Part shown: piece after piece, positions 1-9,815 of the stretch | How positions within the stretch are numbered: the first letter of the stretch is position 1 | Layout: every line of letters begins with the position of its first letter | Assembly: GCF_007991735.1 (NCBI RefSeq) | Contig: NZ_BJYX01000010.1 | Location: 80,760-144,759, forward strand | Source of the DNA: Terrabacter aerolatus | GTDB lineage: Bacteria > Actinomycetota > Actinomycetes > Actinomycetales > Dermatophilaceae | Reading direction: 5' to 3' | DNA length: 64,000 bases | Made by a program: the position numbers and the translations under genes | Notes under the pieces: model-generated | Seen by the model: only the letters and a program-made list of their open reading frames with translations | Told to the model about the DNA's origin: nothing | The model's database searches: none

Positions 1-1754
<1,754 letters not shown>

Positions 1755-2183
1755 TCAGGAGGCGGCCGCTGCGGCGCACGCGGGACACAGTCCCCAGTAC
1801 GTCACCTCGGCCTGGTCGATGCGGAAGCCATGGGTGTCGGATGCCGTGAGGCAGGGGGCCTCGCCGACGGCGCAGTCGACGTCGGCGATGGCCGCGCACG
1901 AACGGCATACGACATGGTGGTGGTTGTCGCCGACCCGCACCTCGTAGCGGGCGACCGAGCCGGTCGGCTGGATCCGGCGCACGAGCCCGGCGTCGGTGAG
2001 CGCCCGCAGCACGTCGTAGACGGCCTGGTGCGACACGTCGCCGGCGACCTCACGGACCCGGCGGATGATGGTGTCGGTGTCGGTGTGCGGGTGGTCGTGC
2101 AGGACCGTGAGCACCGCGACGCGCTGCCGCGTGACGCGCAGGCCCGACTCGCGCAGCTGCACCTCCACGGCGGACTCGGGCAT
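1755..2183 (-). CDS. furA: Fur-family redox/iron regulator FurA (142 aa)
   Basis: Transcriptional repressor of the Fur superfamily, expected to bind metal and control itself and katG. The N-terminal winged helix (about residues 10-80) holds the recognition segment around DVSHQAVYDVLRAL; the dimerisation half carries the histidine run NHHHVVCRSC and two CxxC pairs (CRSC and C-terminal CPAC), as in zinc-containing Fur proteins. The frame is open further upstream, but ATG 2183 gives the normal family length of ~142 residues and sits six bases below a plausible -10. FurA of mycobacteria behaves as an oxidative-stress sensor; this copy is likely the same by position next to katG. Confidence 0.93.
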   Translation of the reverse strand: MPESAVEVQLRESGLRVTRQRVAVLTVLHDHPHTDTDTIIRRVREVAGDVSHQAVYDVLRALTDAGLVRRIQPTGSVARYEVRVGDNHHHVVCRSCAAIADVDCAVGEAPCLTASDTHGFRIDQAEVTYWGLCPACAAAAAS

Positions 2184-2189
2184 GGTCCG

Positions 2190-2218
2190 AGTCTGGCCCC
2201 CTTTCTGGAAACAATCAA
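2190..2218 (-). promoter_or_regulatory. Putative leaderless furA-katG promoter and FurA site
   Basis: On the minus strand TTGATT (2213-2218) and CAGACT (2190-2195) are separated by 17 bp, and the furA ATG follows six bases later, so the mRNA would start at or beside the start codon. The -35 side is the only A/T-rich patch nearby, the kind of sequence FurA binds in mycobacteria, where the furA transcript is also leaderless. The -10 is imperfect. Confidence 0.5.
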
Positions 2219-2351
2219 GTCTTCGGAGCGGCCCGGTGGAACGCGTGCACCGGTGGAGACCCGGCCCCTTCTCGTACGATGCGGACGGGGCGAGCGGGTC
2301 CGGACCGCCCCGCTGAGACGCGGGACCAGATCGCACATCCGAGGGCGGCGC

Positions 2352-3671
2352 ATGTCACCAGAGAACGGCTTCCGGGAGTCCCCGTGGCGCCAGCTGGCGG
2401 CATGGGCCTGGCCGAGCCACCCCGCGACGTGGCGCGAGGTGCCGGCGCGGCTGCGGCCCACCCTGGGGACGGTCTTCCGCCTCACGGCGGCGGCGGTCGC
2501 GGCCTACGTCATCTCGCAGGTCGTCACCCCCGGCACGCCCGACCTCACCGGCCCCCTGACGGCCCTGCTCGTCGTCCAGGCCTCCGCCTTCTCGACGATC
2601 AAGATGAGTGCCGTCCGGGTCGGCGCGGTGCTCTCGGGCATCCTCGTCGCCACGCTCCTGTCGACGTGGATCGGCCTGACCTGGTGGAGCCTCGCCGCCG
2701 CCATCGCGGCGTCCCTGCTGCTGGCCAAGGTGCTGCGCCTCGGCGAGCAGGCCCTCGAGACGCCCATCAGCGCGATGCTCATCCTCGGGGTGAGCAACCA
2801 CGACATCGCCTCCGAGACGCGGATCCTCAACACCCTCATCGGCGCTGCCGTCGGGGTGGCCTTCAGCGTCGTCTACCCGCCGGCCATGCCGATCGGCCAG
2901 GCGAGGCAGGCGCTGCTGCGCGTCGTCGAGGCGGCGGCGTCCGCCCTCGACACCGCGGCCGAGGCCCTCGAGACGGGCCCGGTGACCCGCGGGCAGGTGA
3001 CCGAGTGGATCGGCCGGGTCCGCTCGGCCAACCGTGAGGTCGCCCGCGCCACCGAGACGATCGGCCACCTCAGGGACAGCCGGCGCTTCAACCCACGCGC
3101 GCTGGGCACCGTCGACGTCGAGCCCGTCCTGGCCTCGGCCCTCGACACCTTCGAACACTGCCTGCTCGCGATCCGCGCCCTCTTCACCCTCCTGCTGGCA
3201 GAGCTGCCGCCCGAGGGCGCGCCGGAGGACACCTACGGCGACGAGCTCCGGTCGGCGTTCGCCGTGGTCCTGCACGACAGTGCCGACTGCCTGCGCGCGT
3301 TCGGCGGCTTCGTCATCGCCGAGTCGGAGGGCCGCGAGCAGGACACCGAGCAGGCACTGGCCGAGAGCCTCGACATCCTCCGCGAGACGCAGGCGATCCT
3401 GACCGAGCTCATCCTCGTGCGGGCGCGGGAGGACACCTCCTCGTGGCTGCTGCGCGGCTCCATCCTCGCCGCCGTCGAGCAGGTGCTCGCCCGGCTCGAC
3501 CTCGAGGACCGGGCCCGGGTGCACCGCCAGTGGAAGGAGGAGCAGGACCGGCGGCCCCTCGCCCAGCTGCCCCGCCTCGTGCACGACGTCCTCCCCCACC
3601 CCGACCGGCCCTATCCCCGAGGCCTGCAGCCGGGCCGCGTCCGGCGGCGAGGCCGCCCCGACCAGCGATGA
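2352..3671 (+). CDS. FUSC/ArAE-type membrane protein (439 aa)
   Basis: Predicted inner-membrane protein of the FUSC / aromatic acid exporter type. The first ~180 residues hold a cluster of membrane segments (around residues 38-60, 66-85, 90-130, 140-175), followed by a long helical cytoplasmic domain rich in Glu and Arg and ending in a basic tail. This is half the usual 11-12 TM FUSC protein, as in the short actinobacterial members. The ATG at 2352 is preceded by GAGGG; the open frame extends far upstream but that part is a shadow over katG and furA. It is transcribed away from furA. The substrate cannot be told from sequence; aromatic carboxylates are the usual guess for the family. Confidence 0.75.
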   Translation: MSPENGFRESPWRQLAAWAWPSHPATWREVPARLRPTLGTVFRLTAAAVAAYVISQVVTPGTPDLTGPLTALLVVQASAFSTIKMSAVRVGAVLSGILVATLLSTWIGLTWWSLAAAIAASLLLAKVLRLGEQALETPISAMLILGVSNHDIASETRILNTLIGAAVGVAFSVVYPPAMPIGQARQALLRVVEAAASALDTAAEALETGPVTRGQVTEWIGRVRSANREVARATETIGHLRDSRRFNPRALGTVDVEPVLASALDTFEHCLLAIRALFTLLLAELPPEGAPEDTYGDELRSAFAVVLHDSADCLRAFGGFVIAESEGREQDTEQALAESLDILRETQAILTELILVRAREDTSSWLLRGSILAAVEQVLARLDLEDRARVHRQWKEEQDRRPLAQLPRLVHDVLPHPDRPYPRGLQPGRVRRRGRPDQR

Positions 3672-3682
3672 GGGGACACGAG

Positions 3683-3720
3683 GTGTGGGCCGGTCGACGT
3701 CCGTCGACCGGCCCACACCG
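3683..3720. terminator. Bidirectional hairpin terminator
   Basis: Perfect 18-bp inverted repeat (3683-3700 and 3703-3720) with a two-base loop, lying between the convergent FUSC gene and the phosphoesterase gene. It has no T-tract, which is normal for high-GC actinobacteria. Confidence 0.85.
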
Positions 3721-3743
3721 TCATGCTGCTCCCTGCCTGCGGG

Positions 3744-6536
3744 TCACTGCCCGTCGGCGCTGGGGATGTAGCCGCCCGGCACCTGCGAGGGCGTGTAGAT
3801 CTTCGAGTCACCCGGGTAGGGGGTGCTCCAGTTGCGCGCCTGGTACCACGTGAACCGGTTCATCAGCTCGGGGGCCGCGGTGTCCGGGGACGGGTTGCTG
3901 CCGTTGAAGCCCTGCTTGACGCGCCAGGCCTCCCACTGCGCAGCGACGGCCTTCTCGGATGCCGGCACGGTGGCCGAGCTCTGCTGGGCCGCAGCGCCGC
4001 TCGTCGCAGGCGTCGTGTCCTGACCACACGCCGGCGCCGGGTTGACCTGCTCGGTGAGCGGGATCTGGTTGGGCTGCGTCGTGAAGGGCGTCGGATCGGG
4101 CTTGGACTGGAACGCGTCGAACATCGGGGTCGCCGCCGCGAGCTTCTGGTTGAGCGGCTGGGCGCCGAGGATCTGCTCGATGGTGCGCACCATGTTGATC
4201 TGCGAGTAGTAGGTGCTCACGACCTTGCCGTGCTGGGCCCACGGGCTGATGACCTGCACCGGGGCCCGGTGCCCGTCGACGTGGTCGGCACCGTCCTGGC
4301 TGTCGTCCTCGACGACGAAGATCGCCGAGTCCTTCCAGTACTTGCTGTGCGAGATCTCGTCGACGACCTTGCCGACGGCGAGGTCGCCGTCGGCGACCTG
4401 GGCCCGGGCGTCCGGGGCCCCGCCGGTGTGGTCGCTGGAGAGCCACAGCATGTTGAAGTTGGCCGGGCCCTCCTTCTCGAAGTGCTGCTTCCAGAGCTGG
4501 AAGCGGTAGATGTCGGGGATGTTGACGTCGAACTTCGGGTAGTCGTGCTGGGTGATCGCGTTGAGCGACGGGATCGGCGACTCGGTGTCCGACTTCACCG
4601 ACGGGTCCGTCAGCGCGCTGGGGTCGCCGCCGGCCTCGACCTGCTTGGCCGTGCAGTAGTACTTCTGCCACGTCGCACCCGCCGGCTTGGTCAGGAACTG
4701 GGTGAACTCGCCGTAGTTGCGGGCGGTCTTGCCCGCGGACTGCACTGCGGTCCAGAGGAACCCGGACCGCTGGTGCCCGAGGGCGTCGTCCTCGGTGTCG
4801 TAGCTGCGCACGTACTCACCGGCACTGGACTCGGTGTACTCCGGGTTGTCACCCTGCATGAGCCAGTTGTGGCCCTCGGCGGAGTTGGTGCCGATGTCGT
4901 AGAGGTTGTCGTAGAGGCCGAACTGCCTGGCCAGCGCGTGCTGGTTGGGGGTGACCTTCTGCCCGAACTGCACGAGCGAGGGGTCGCCGTTGCCGCGGGT
5001 GTCGTCGCCGTAGACCTGGTCGTAGGTCCGGTTCTCCTTGACGATCATGAAGACGTGCTTGATCGTCGACGGGTCGCCGAGCCGGACGGGGACCGGCACG
5101 GCCTTGGCGCGGTTGCCCTCGGCCTGCTTGACGTCGTCGTGGCCCCAGTCGTTCTGGGCGAAGACGGTCGCGGTGTAGCGGTCGATCTCCTTGTCGCTGG
5201 GCAGCGTGAAGCTCGTCAGCGACGCGGTCGTGCTGTGGGTGTCGTGGCCGCTCACGACCGGGACGCCGTAGCCCTTGTTCGTCGTGATCGCGGGGCCACG
5301 CGCGTCGATGCCGCGGGTGTTGGTCACGACGACCCGGTTGCCGACGGTCGCCACGTCGGACGGGTAGTAGTCCGTGGGCAGCAGGCCGACGTAGCCGACC
5401 GGCGCCTGGGGCGTCCCGGCGTAGCGGTAGACGGCGACCGCGTTCGCGCGGCCGAGGGTGACGAGGAGGCGACCGTCCTTGGCGAGCGCGATGCCGGTGG
5501 GCTCGTAGCCCACCTTGGCCTTGGGCCACGGCTGGGTCGCGATGGTCTGGACGACGGCGTCCTTGCGGGTGTCGATGACCGAGACGGTGTCGCTGTTGGT
5601 GTTGGCCACGAAGAGGGCGTTGCCGGCGGCATACAGCGCAGTCGGGTGCAGTCCGACGTCGATCGACTTCACGGCCGTGGAGGGGGCCGCGGTGTCGATG
5701 ACGCTCACGGTGCCGGTCGTCGAGGTGCCGAGGTAGGGGTCGGAGGGGACGTCGCTGCCGTACGAGTTGATCGTCGGCTCGCCCGGCCTGGCCTGCCGGC
5801 CCCCCTCGTTGCTGACGTAGAGCTTGCCACCGACGAAGGTCAGGTGCCTCGGAGCGATGCCGACGTTCCACGTCTGCCGGACCGCACCGGTCGACGGGTC
5901 GAGGGCCACGACGGTGTTCTGGCCGTTGACCGCCACGTAGAGCGTCGACCCGTCGGGCGAGTAGACCGACCTGCCGGGCAGGGCGGAGTGCCCGCCGACC
6001 TGCGGGAGGGCGAACCGCGAGGCCGTGCCCAGGGTGCCGTCGGCGTTGACCGGGAAGCGGGTCAGGGCGTCCTGCTGGGACAGCCAGAGGAACTTCCCGT
6101 CGGGAGAGTAGGTGGGACCCTCCTGCCCGACGCTGCCGTCGGCGAGCTTCTGGTCGACTCCGGCCGCCTTGCCGACGCGGTCGATCAGCTTGCCGGTCGC
6201 CAGGTCGAAGACCTGCAGGACGACGTTCTTGTCGGCGCTGCTGGCGGCGAGGAAGCGGCCGTCGGCGCTGACCGTCGAACCCATGAACTTGCCGTACTCG
6301 GTCATGATCCGGGAGCCGATGGGCTTGATCACCTGGTTGTCGGAGACCTGGAGACCGTTGGCGTACTGCGTGCCGACGGTGCGGTTGCCGAAGCCCCCGG
6401 TCGCGGCGGTGGCGATGCCGCCGCCGACGATGGTCAGGGCAGCGGTGCCGGCCGCGGCGACGCGGACCCTGCGGGTGGTGCGACGGCGCTCAGGAGCCGG
6501 CCCGGAGGCCGAGAGCCGTTGACGAGTGACCTGCAT
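3744..6536 (-). CDS. Exported YncE-like beta-propeller / phosphoesterase fusion (930 aa)
   Basis: Two-domain exported protein. After a basic N-terminus and hydrophobic segment (signal or anchor, residues ~25-48) come about 400 residues of YncE-type propeller repeats (motifs such as VSADGRFLAASSADKN, YSPDGSTLYVAV, VSVIDT repeated). The C-terminal half is an alkaline-phosphatase-like phosphoesterase: VFMIVKENRTYDQV with the metal/nucleophile Thr region, GTNSAEGHNW and AIFVVEDDSQDGADHVDGH supplying metal-binding Asp and His. NCBI names such proteins bifunctional YncE/alkaline phosphatase. ATG 6536 is preceded by AAAGGA. It starts two bases after the stop of the ABC permease, so the three genes form an operon. 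The substrate is unknown. Confidence 0.88.
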   Translation of the reverse strand: MQVTRQRLSASGPAPERRRTTRRVRVAAAGTAALTIVGGGIATAATGGFGNRTVGTQYANGLQVSDNQVIKPIGSRIMTEYGKFMGSTVSADGRFLAASSADKNVVLQVFDLATGKLIDRVGKAAGVDQKLADGSVGQEGPTYSPDGKFLWLSQQDALTRFPVNADGTLGTASRFALPQVGGHSALPGRSVYSPDGSTLYVAVNGQNTVVALDPSTGAVRQTWNVGIAPRHLTFVGGKLYVSNEGGRQARPGEPTINSYGSDVPSDPYLGTSTTGTVSVIDTAAPSTAVKSIDVGLHPTALYAAGNALFVANTNSDTVSVIDTRKDAVVQTIATQPWPKAKVGYEPTGIALAKDGRLLVTLGRANAVAVYRYAGTPQAPVGYVGLLPTDYYPSDVATVGNRVVVTNTRGIDARGPAITTNKGYGVPVVSGHDTHSTTASLTSFTLPSDKEIDRYTATVFAQNDWGHDDVKQAEGNRAKAVPVPVRLGDPSTIKHVFMIVKENRTYDQVYGDDTRGNGDPSLVQFGQKVTPNQHALARQFGLYDNLYDIGTNSAEGHNWLMQGDNPEYTESSAGEYVRSYDTEDDALGHQRSGFLWTAVQSAGKTARNYGEFTQFLTKPAGATWQKYYCTAKQVEAGGDPSALTDPSVKSDTESPIPSLNAITQHDYPKFDVNIPDIYRFQLWKQHFEKEGPANFNMLWLSSDHTGGAPDARAQVADGDLAVGKVVDEISHSKYWKDSAIFVVEDDSQDGADHVDGHRAPVQVISPWAQHGKVVSTYYSQINMVRTIEQILGAQPLNQKLAAATPMFDAFQSKPDPTPFTTQPNQIPLTEQVNPAPACGQDTTPATSGAAAQQSSATVPASEKAVAAQWEAWRVKQGFNGSNPSPDTAAPELMNRFTWYQARNWSTPYPGDSKIYTPSQVPGGYIPSADGQ

Positions 6537-6538
6537 GA

Positions 6539-7954
6539 TCATCCTTTCGAGGAACTGCGGGAGGACAGGTCGACGAGGCTGTCGATCTGCCACAGGGGGT
6601 TGGCTGCGTCCCCGCTGGGGGTCCGCACCTGGAAGTAGCCGTTCACTTCCTTGGGGCCGTCCCCGTCAGCGACGTACCGCCCTTCGGCGGCGACGTCGAG
6701 CTGGTAGAGGGCCGTACCGACGGCCGTGGCACCGGGGATGTGCCACGACACGGCACAGCGCCAGTCGTTGCCCGCTCCCTCGTCGTCCCCCGGCGAGCCG
6801 GCGCGGTAGCAGGACGCACTGGTGCGCAGCTGCTCCTCGGTCACGTCGGGCCGGTGGAGCTCGCGGGACTGGAGGCGGTAGAGGTGGGCGAACGAGGCGG
6901 CGAGCGAGCCCTCGATCTTGGTCCGGTCGATCCCGGAGCCGGTCGAGGGCGTGGCCACCGCGACGACGGCGATGCTCATCGCCGTCAGGGCGGCCACGGG
7001 GAGCGCCCCGAGCGCCAGTGACCGTCGACCCGGACCGTCGTGGGCGACGTCGGTGAAGTCGCGGCGCACGAAGACGAGGAGGGCCAGGCCCGTCACGACG
7101 ACGACCCAGACGACGCTGACGACGAGTGCGATGAGCAGCGGTCCGGTCTGGGGCGGCCCGCTGAACAGGCCGCGCCAGGCGAGGAACCCCTGGCTCGGCA
7201 GGGCGAGACGCACGGCGGCCGGCATGGGCAGCAGCTGCGCCGCCTGCAGGACGAAGGCCAGGACCGCCGGCAGGAGCAGCCCCATGGGCGAGCGGCCGAG
7301 GGCGACCGAGCCGAGCAGGCCGACGGCCGCGAAGGCGAGGGAGGTGACCATGGCGCAGACCCAGGCGAGCAGCACGAGCCGGGCGCTCTGCCCCGGGTCG
7401 ATGAGCTGGCCGTCGAGGCCGACGAGCTCCCGGTCACCCATGACCGCGAGGCCGCCGCCGATGCTGGACACGGCGAGACCGACCTCCATGGCGAGGATCA
7501 CGGCGGTGCTGGCGAGCGCCTTGGCGGCGAAGATCCGCCTCGGTGAGCGCACCGCCATGACGAGGTGGCGCCAGGTGCCGAGCCGGTCCTCCGCGGCGAA
7601 GACGTCACCGGCCACGAGGGCGGTGAGCAGCGGGAGCGCCCACGTGGAGGCGAACCCCAGCACGACGAGCGAGCCGGCCCAGCCGGTCGCGAACATCCAG
7701 CGACCGAAGACCGTGTCGCTCGGCAGGGTGCTCTGCTGGCCCACGGCCACGATGAAGGCGGCCGGCGCCAGCCAGCAGGCCAGCAGCACGATCCGCACCC
7801 GCCAGAGGGTGAGCAGCTTGACGAGCTCGAAGCGGACGATGGGCGCGAGGTCCGCCGGACGGGCGGGAGCGACGGGGGCGGCCACCGTGGCCGCCGTGGG
7901 TGCTGGGGCCGCCGGCGCCTCGGGAGCAGGTGCGGCCGCGGGCGTCGGGCTCAC
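6539..7954 (-). CDS. ABC transporter permease with extracytoplasmic tail (471 aa)
   Basis: Membrane subunit of an ABC-2 type transporter. An Ala/Pro-rich N-terminus (~50 residues) is followed by about seven hydrophobic segments, from LWRVRIVLLACWLAPAAF through ALPVAALTAMSIAVVAV. The last ~130 residues are soluble, contain two cysteines (ASCYRAG and WRCAVSW) and look like an extracytoplasmic domain. The GTG at 7954 is chosen because it overlaps the stop of the ATPase gene by four bases (GTGA), a translational coupling. The stop at 6539 nearly touches the downstream phosphoesterase start. This soluble tail is unusual for a plain ABC-2 permease; its role is not known to me. Confidence 0.82.
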   Translation of the reverse strand: MSPTPAAAPAPEAPAAPAPTAATVAAPVAPARPADLAPIVRFELVKLLTLWRVRIVLLACWLAPAAFIVAVGQQSTLPSDTVFGRWMFATGWAGSLVVLGFASTWALPLLTALVAGDVFAAEDRLGTWRHLVMAVRSPRRIFAAKALASTAVILAMEVGLAVSSIGGGLAVMGDRELVGLDGQLIDPGQSARLVLLAWVCAMVTSLAFAAVGLLGSVALGRSPMGLLLPAVLAFVLQAAQLLPMPAAVRLALPSQGFLAWRGLFSGPPQTGPLLIALVVSVVWVVVVTGLALLVFVRRDFTDVAHDGPGRRSLALGALPVAALTAMSIAVVAVATPSTGSGIDRTKIEGSLAASFAHLYRLQSRELHRPDVTEEQLRTSASCYRAGSPGDDEGAGNDWRCAVSWHIPGATAVGTALYQLDVAAEGRYVADGDGPKEVNGYFQVRTPSGDAANPLWQIDSLVDLSSRSSSKG

Positions 7955-8916
7955 CGGGGTCCCCCGAGCGGCGCGAGGGTGCTCCCGGACTCGGTCAGCG
8001 CGAGGAACGCCGCCTCGAGCGGCGTCACGGTCGGTCCCAGCCCGCGGACGGCGACGCCGGCTCCGACGAGCCGGACGACGAGCTCGTCCACGGCGCTGAC
8101 GGGACCGCGAGCCACCACGACGTCGTCCTCGGCACGCACACCGCCGGGGGCCGACACCAGCTCGAGTCCCGGCGTCTCGCCCACGACACGACGCGCCACG
8201 GCAGGGTCCGAGGTCACGACCCGGTAGTCGAGCCGTCCGCTCTCGGCGGCCAGCTTCTCGACCGGCCCGGAGAAGACCACCCGTCCGTTCGACAGGAGCG
8301 TGACCTCCGAGCACAGGGCCGCCACGTCGTCCATGTGGTGGCTGGAGACGACCACGGCGGCGCCACCGGCGGCGAGCTCACCCAGCAGACCGTGGATGTG
8401 CCGCTTGGCCGCGGGGTCGAGACCGTTGGAGGGCTCGTCGAGCACGAGGAGGCGGGGCCGGGCGAGCAGGGCTGCGGCCAGGCCGAGTCGCTGGCGCATC
8501 CCGAGCGAGAAGCCCCGGGGACGGTCGTCGGCGACGTCGCTGAGACCGACCTGCTCGAGCGCGTCCTCGACCTCGCGGGTCACGTGCGCCCCGTGCCCGC
8601 GGAGGGCCGCGAGGGCGGCGAGGTTCTGCCGGGCGGTCAGTGACGGGTAGAGACCGGGTCCGTCGAGGAAGCCGGACACGCCGCCCGGGGTCCCGAGAAC
8701 CCGGCGGACCGGGCTGCCGAGGATCTCGAGGGTGCCCCGGTCGGCGACGGACAGCCCGAGGAGCAGCCCGAGGAGCGTCGTCTTCCCCGCGCCGTTCGGT
8801 CCCACGAGGCCGTGCACCTGGCCGAGGGGGATGTCGAGGTCGACCCCGTCGAGGGCGACGACGTCGCCGTAGTACTTCGTCGTGCTGCGGGAGCGGACTG
8901 CGGCCGAGCTCTCCAT
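7951..8916 (-). CDS. ABC transporter ATP-binding protein (321 aa)
   Basis: Cytoplasmic ATPase subunit partnering the permease encoded next. Walker A is GPNGAGKTTLL (residues ~38-48), the signature is FSLGMRQRLGLA, Walker B is LLVLDEPSNGLD and the switch His is in VVSSHHMDD. The C-terminal ~90 residues form the extra domain common in ABC-2 export ATPases. ATG 8916 has GGAGG six bases upstream, the clearest ribosome site of this operon, so this is the first gene. With no other transport component nearby, the complex would be an exporter or a mechanotransmitter acting on a membrane or wall substrate together with the exported phosphoesterase; that coupling is inference. Confidence 0.92.
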   Translation of the reverse strand: MESSAAVRSRSTTKYYGDVVALDGVDLDIPLGQVHGLVGPNGAGKTTLLGLLLGLSVADRGTLEILGSPVRRVLGTPGGVSGFLDGPGLYPSLTARQNLAALAALRGHGAHVTREVEDALEQVGLSDVADDRPRGFSLGMRQRLGLAAALLARPRLLVLDEPSNGLDPAAKRHIHGLLGELAAGGAAVVVSSHHMDDVAALCSEVTLLSNGRVVFSGPVEKLAAESGRLDYRVVTSDPAVARRVVGETPGLELVSAPGGVRAEDDVVVARGPVSAVDELVVRLVGAGVAVRGLGPTVTPLEAAFLALTESGSTLAPLGGPR

Positions 8917-9061
8917 GTGGTGCCTCCAGATCGTCGAACGACAACGACGCTAGGGAGGCCGGGAGGGCCCGGGGCGGCGGGAGCCTGAACCCTGGGCAAA
9001 CGTCACATTTCGGTAGGGCAGACGCGACCCCTGCGGGGCCGGACGCCCCTCCGACCTCTAC

Positions 9062-9805
9062 CTACTCGTCGGTCGCGACGAGCTCGACCTCGAAGCCCTC
9101 GCCGCTCTCGAGGTAGGCGGCGTAGTGCTGCGGTCCTCCGGCGTAGGGGTGCCGGTCGGCGAACATCAGCGTCCACCCGCCGTCGCCGCACGCCTCGACG
9201 AGCGCGTCGACCTCGGCACGCGAACCACCATGGAACGCAAGGTGGTTCAGACCGGCACGCGTGCGCTCGTGGCGACCCGCCACGACATCGGGACCGGCCT
9301 CGACGACGACGTAGAGCGCCCCGAGCTCCCAGGCCTGACCGTGCCCCCAGTCGTCGCCCAGTCGGAAGCCGAGCCGGCCGAGCAGCCAGCCCCACTCGCG
9401 CCCCGCGGCGGTGATGTCGTCGACCCAGATCTCGACGTGGTGGAGCCCTCCGCGCGACGGCGCTCCCCCGCCGGGCGCTCCTGACGGGACGCTCGCCCCG
9501 CCGAAGTCCCACCTCGCCGCAGCCATGTCGGCCCGTCCACCCTCGACGAGGCCACCGACCATCGGGGTGCCCTCCGCGCGCCAGTGCTCGAGCGCCTCGT
9601 CCTCGAGCCCCTGTGGTGGCCGGCCGTCGGAGCGGATGACCCGCCACCACGGCAGGTCGGAGCCGTAGCGGCTCATCACCGTGCCGACCGTGCGCGGCCC
9701 CATGCCTCCGAGGCGCTTGGCGATGTCGCCGTAGGCGAGCACGCGTCCCTCGGGGATGGTGGCGACGAGGTCGAGCACCCGCTCGGCATGGTCCTCCAGC
9801 GACAC
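9062..9805 (-). CDS. Alkyltransferase-like (ATL) domain fused to a VOC domain (247 aa)
   Basis: Residues 1-~98 are an MGMT C-terminal-type DNA-binding domain with LAYGDIAKRLG and the active-site segment LPWWRVIRSDG (52-56 PWWRV); the alkyl-accepting cysteine of PCHRV is replaced by Trp53, so it is an ATL protein that can bind alkylated guanine and flag it for repair but not remove the alkyl group. Residues ~118-247 form a vicinal-oxygen-chelate (glyoxalase/dioxygenase-like) domain with likely metal ligands in GLHHVEIWV, LNHLAFHGG and near GFEVELV. ATG 9805 lies ten bases after the moeZ stop, so it is probably translated from the moeZ mRNA. A separate ATL gene at this place is common in actinobacteria; the fusion is what stands out. 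Confidence 0.88.
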   Translation of the reverse strand: MSLEDHAERVLDLVATIPEGRVLAYGDIAKRLGGMGPRTVGTVMSRYGSDLPWWRVIRSDGRPPQGLEDEALEHWRAEGTPMVGGLVEGGRADMAAARWDFGGASVPSGAPGGGAPSRGGLHHVEIWVDDITAAGREWGWLLGRLGFRLGDDWGHGQAWELGALYVVVEAGPDVVAGRHERTRAGLNHLAFHGGSRAEVDALVEACGDGGWTLMFADRHPYAGGPQHYAAYLESGEGFEVELVATDE

Positions 9806-9815
9806 GGACGTCCTC

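Noticed and set aside
3723..6638. A 971-codon open frame on the plus strand opposite the phosphoesterase gene
   Set aside because: It is a GC-driven shadow: the composition is Gly/Val/Arg/Asp repeats without domains, and the minus-strand frame has clear family motifs.
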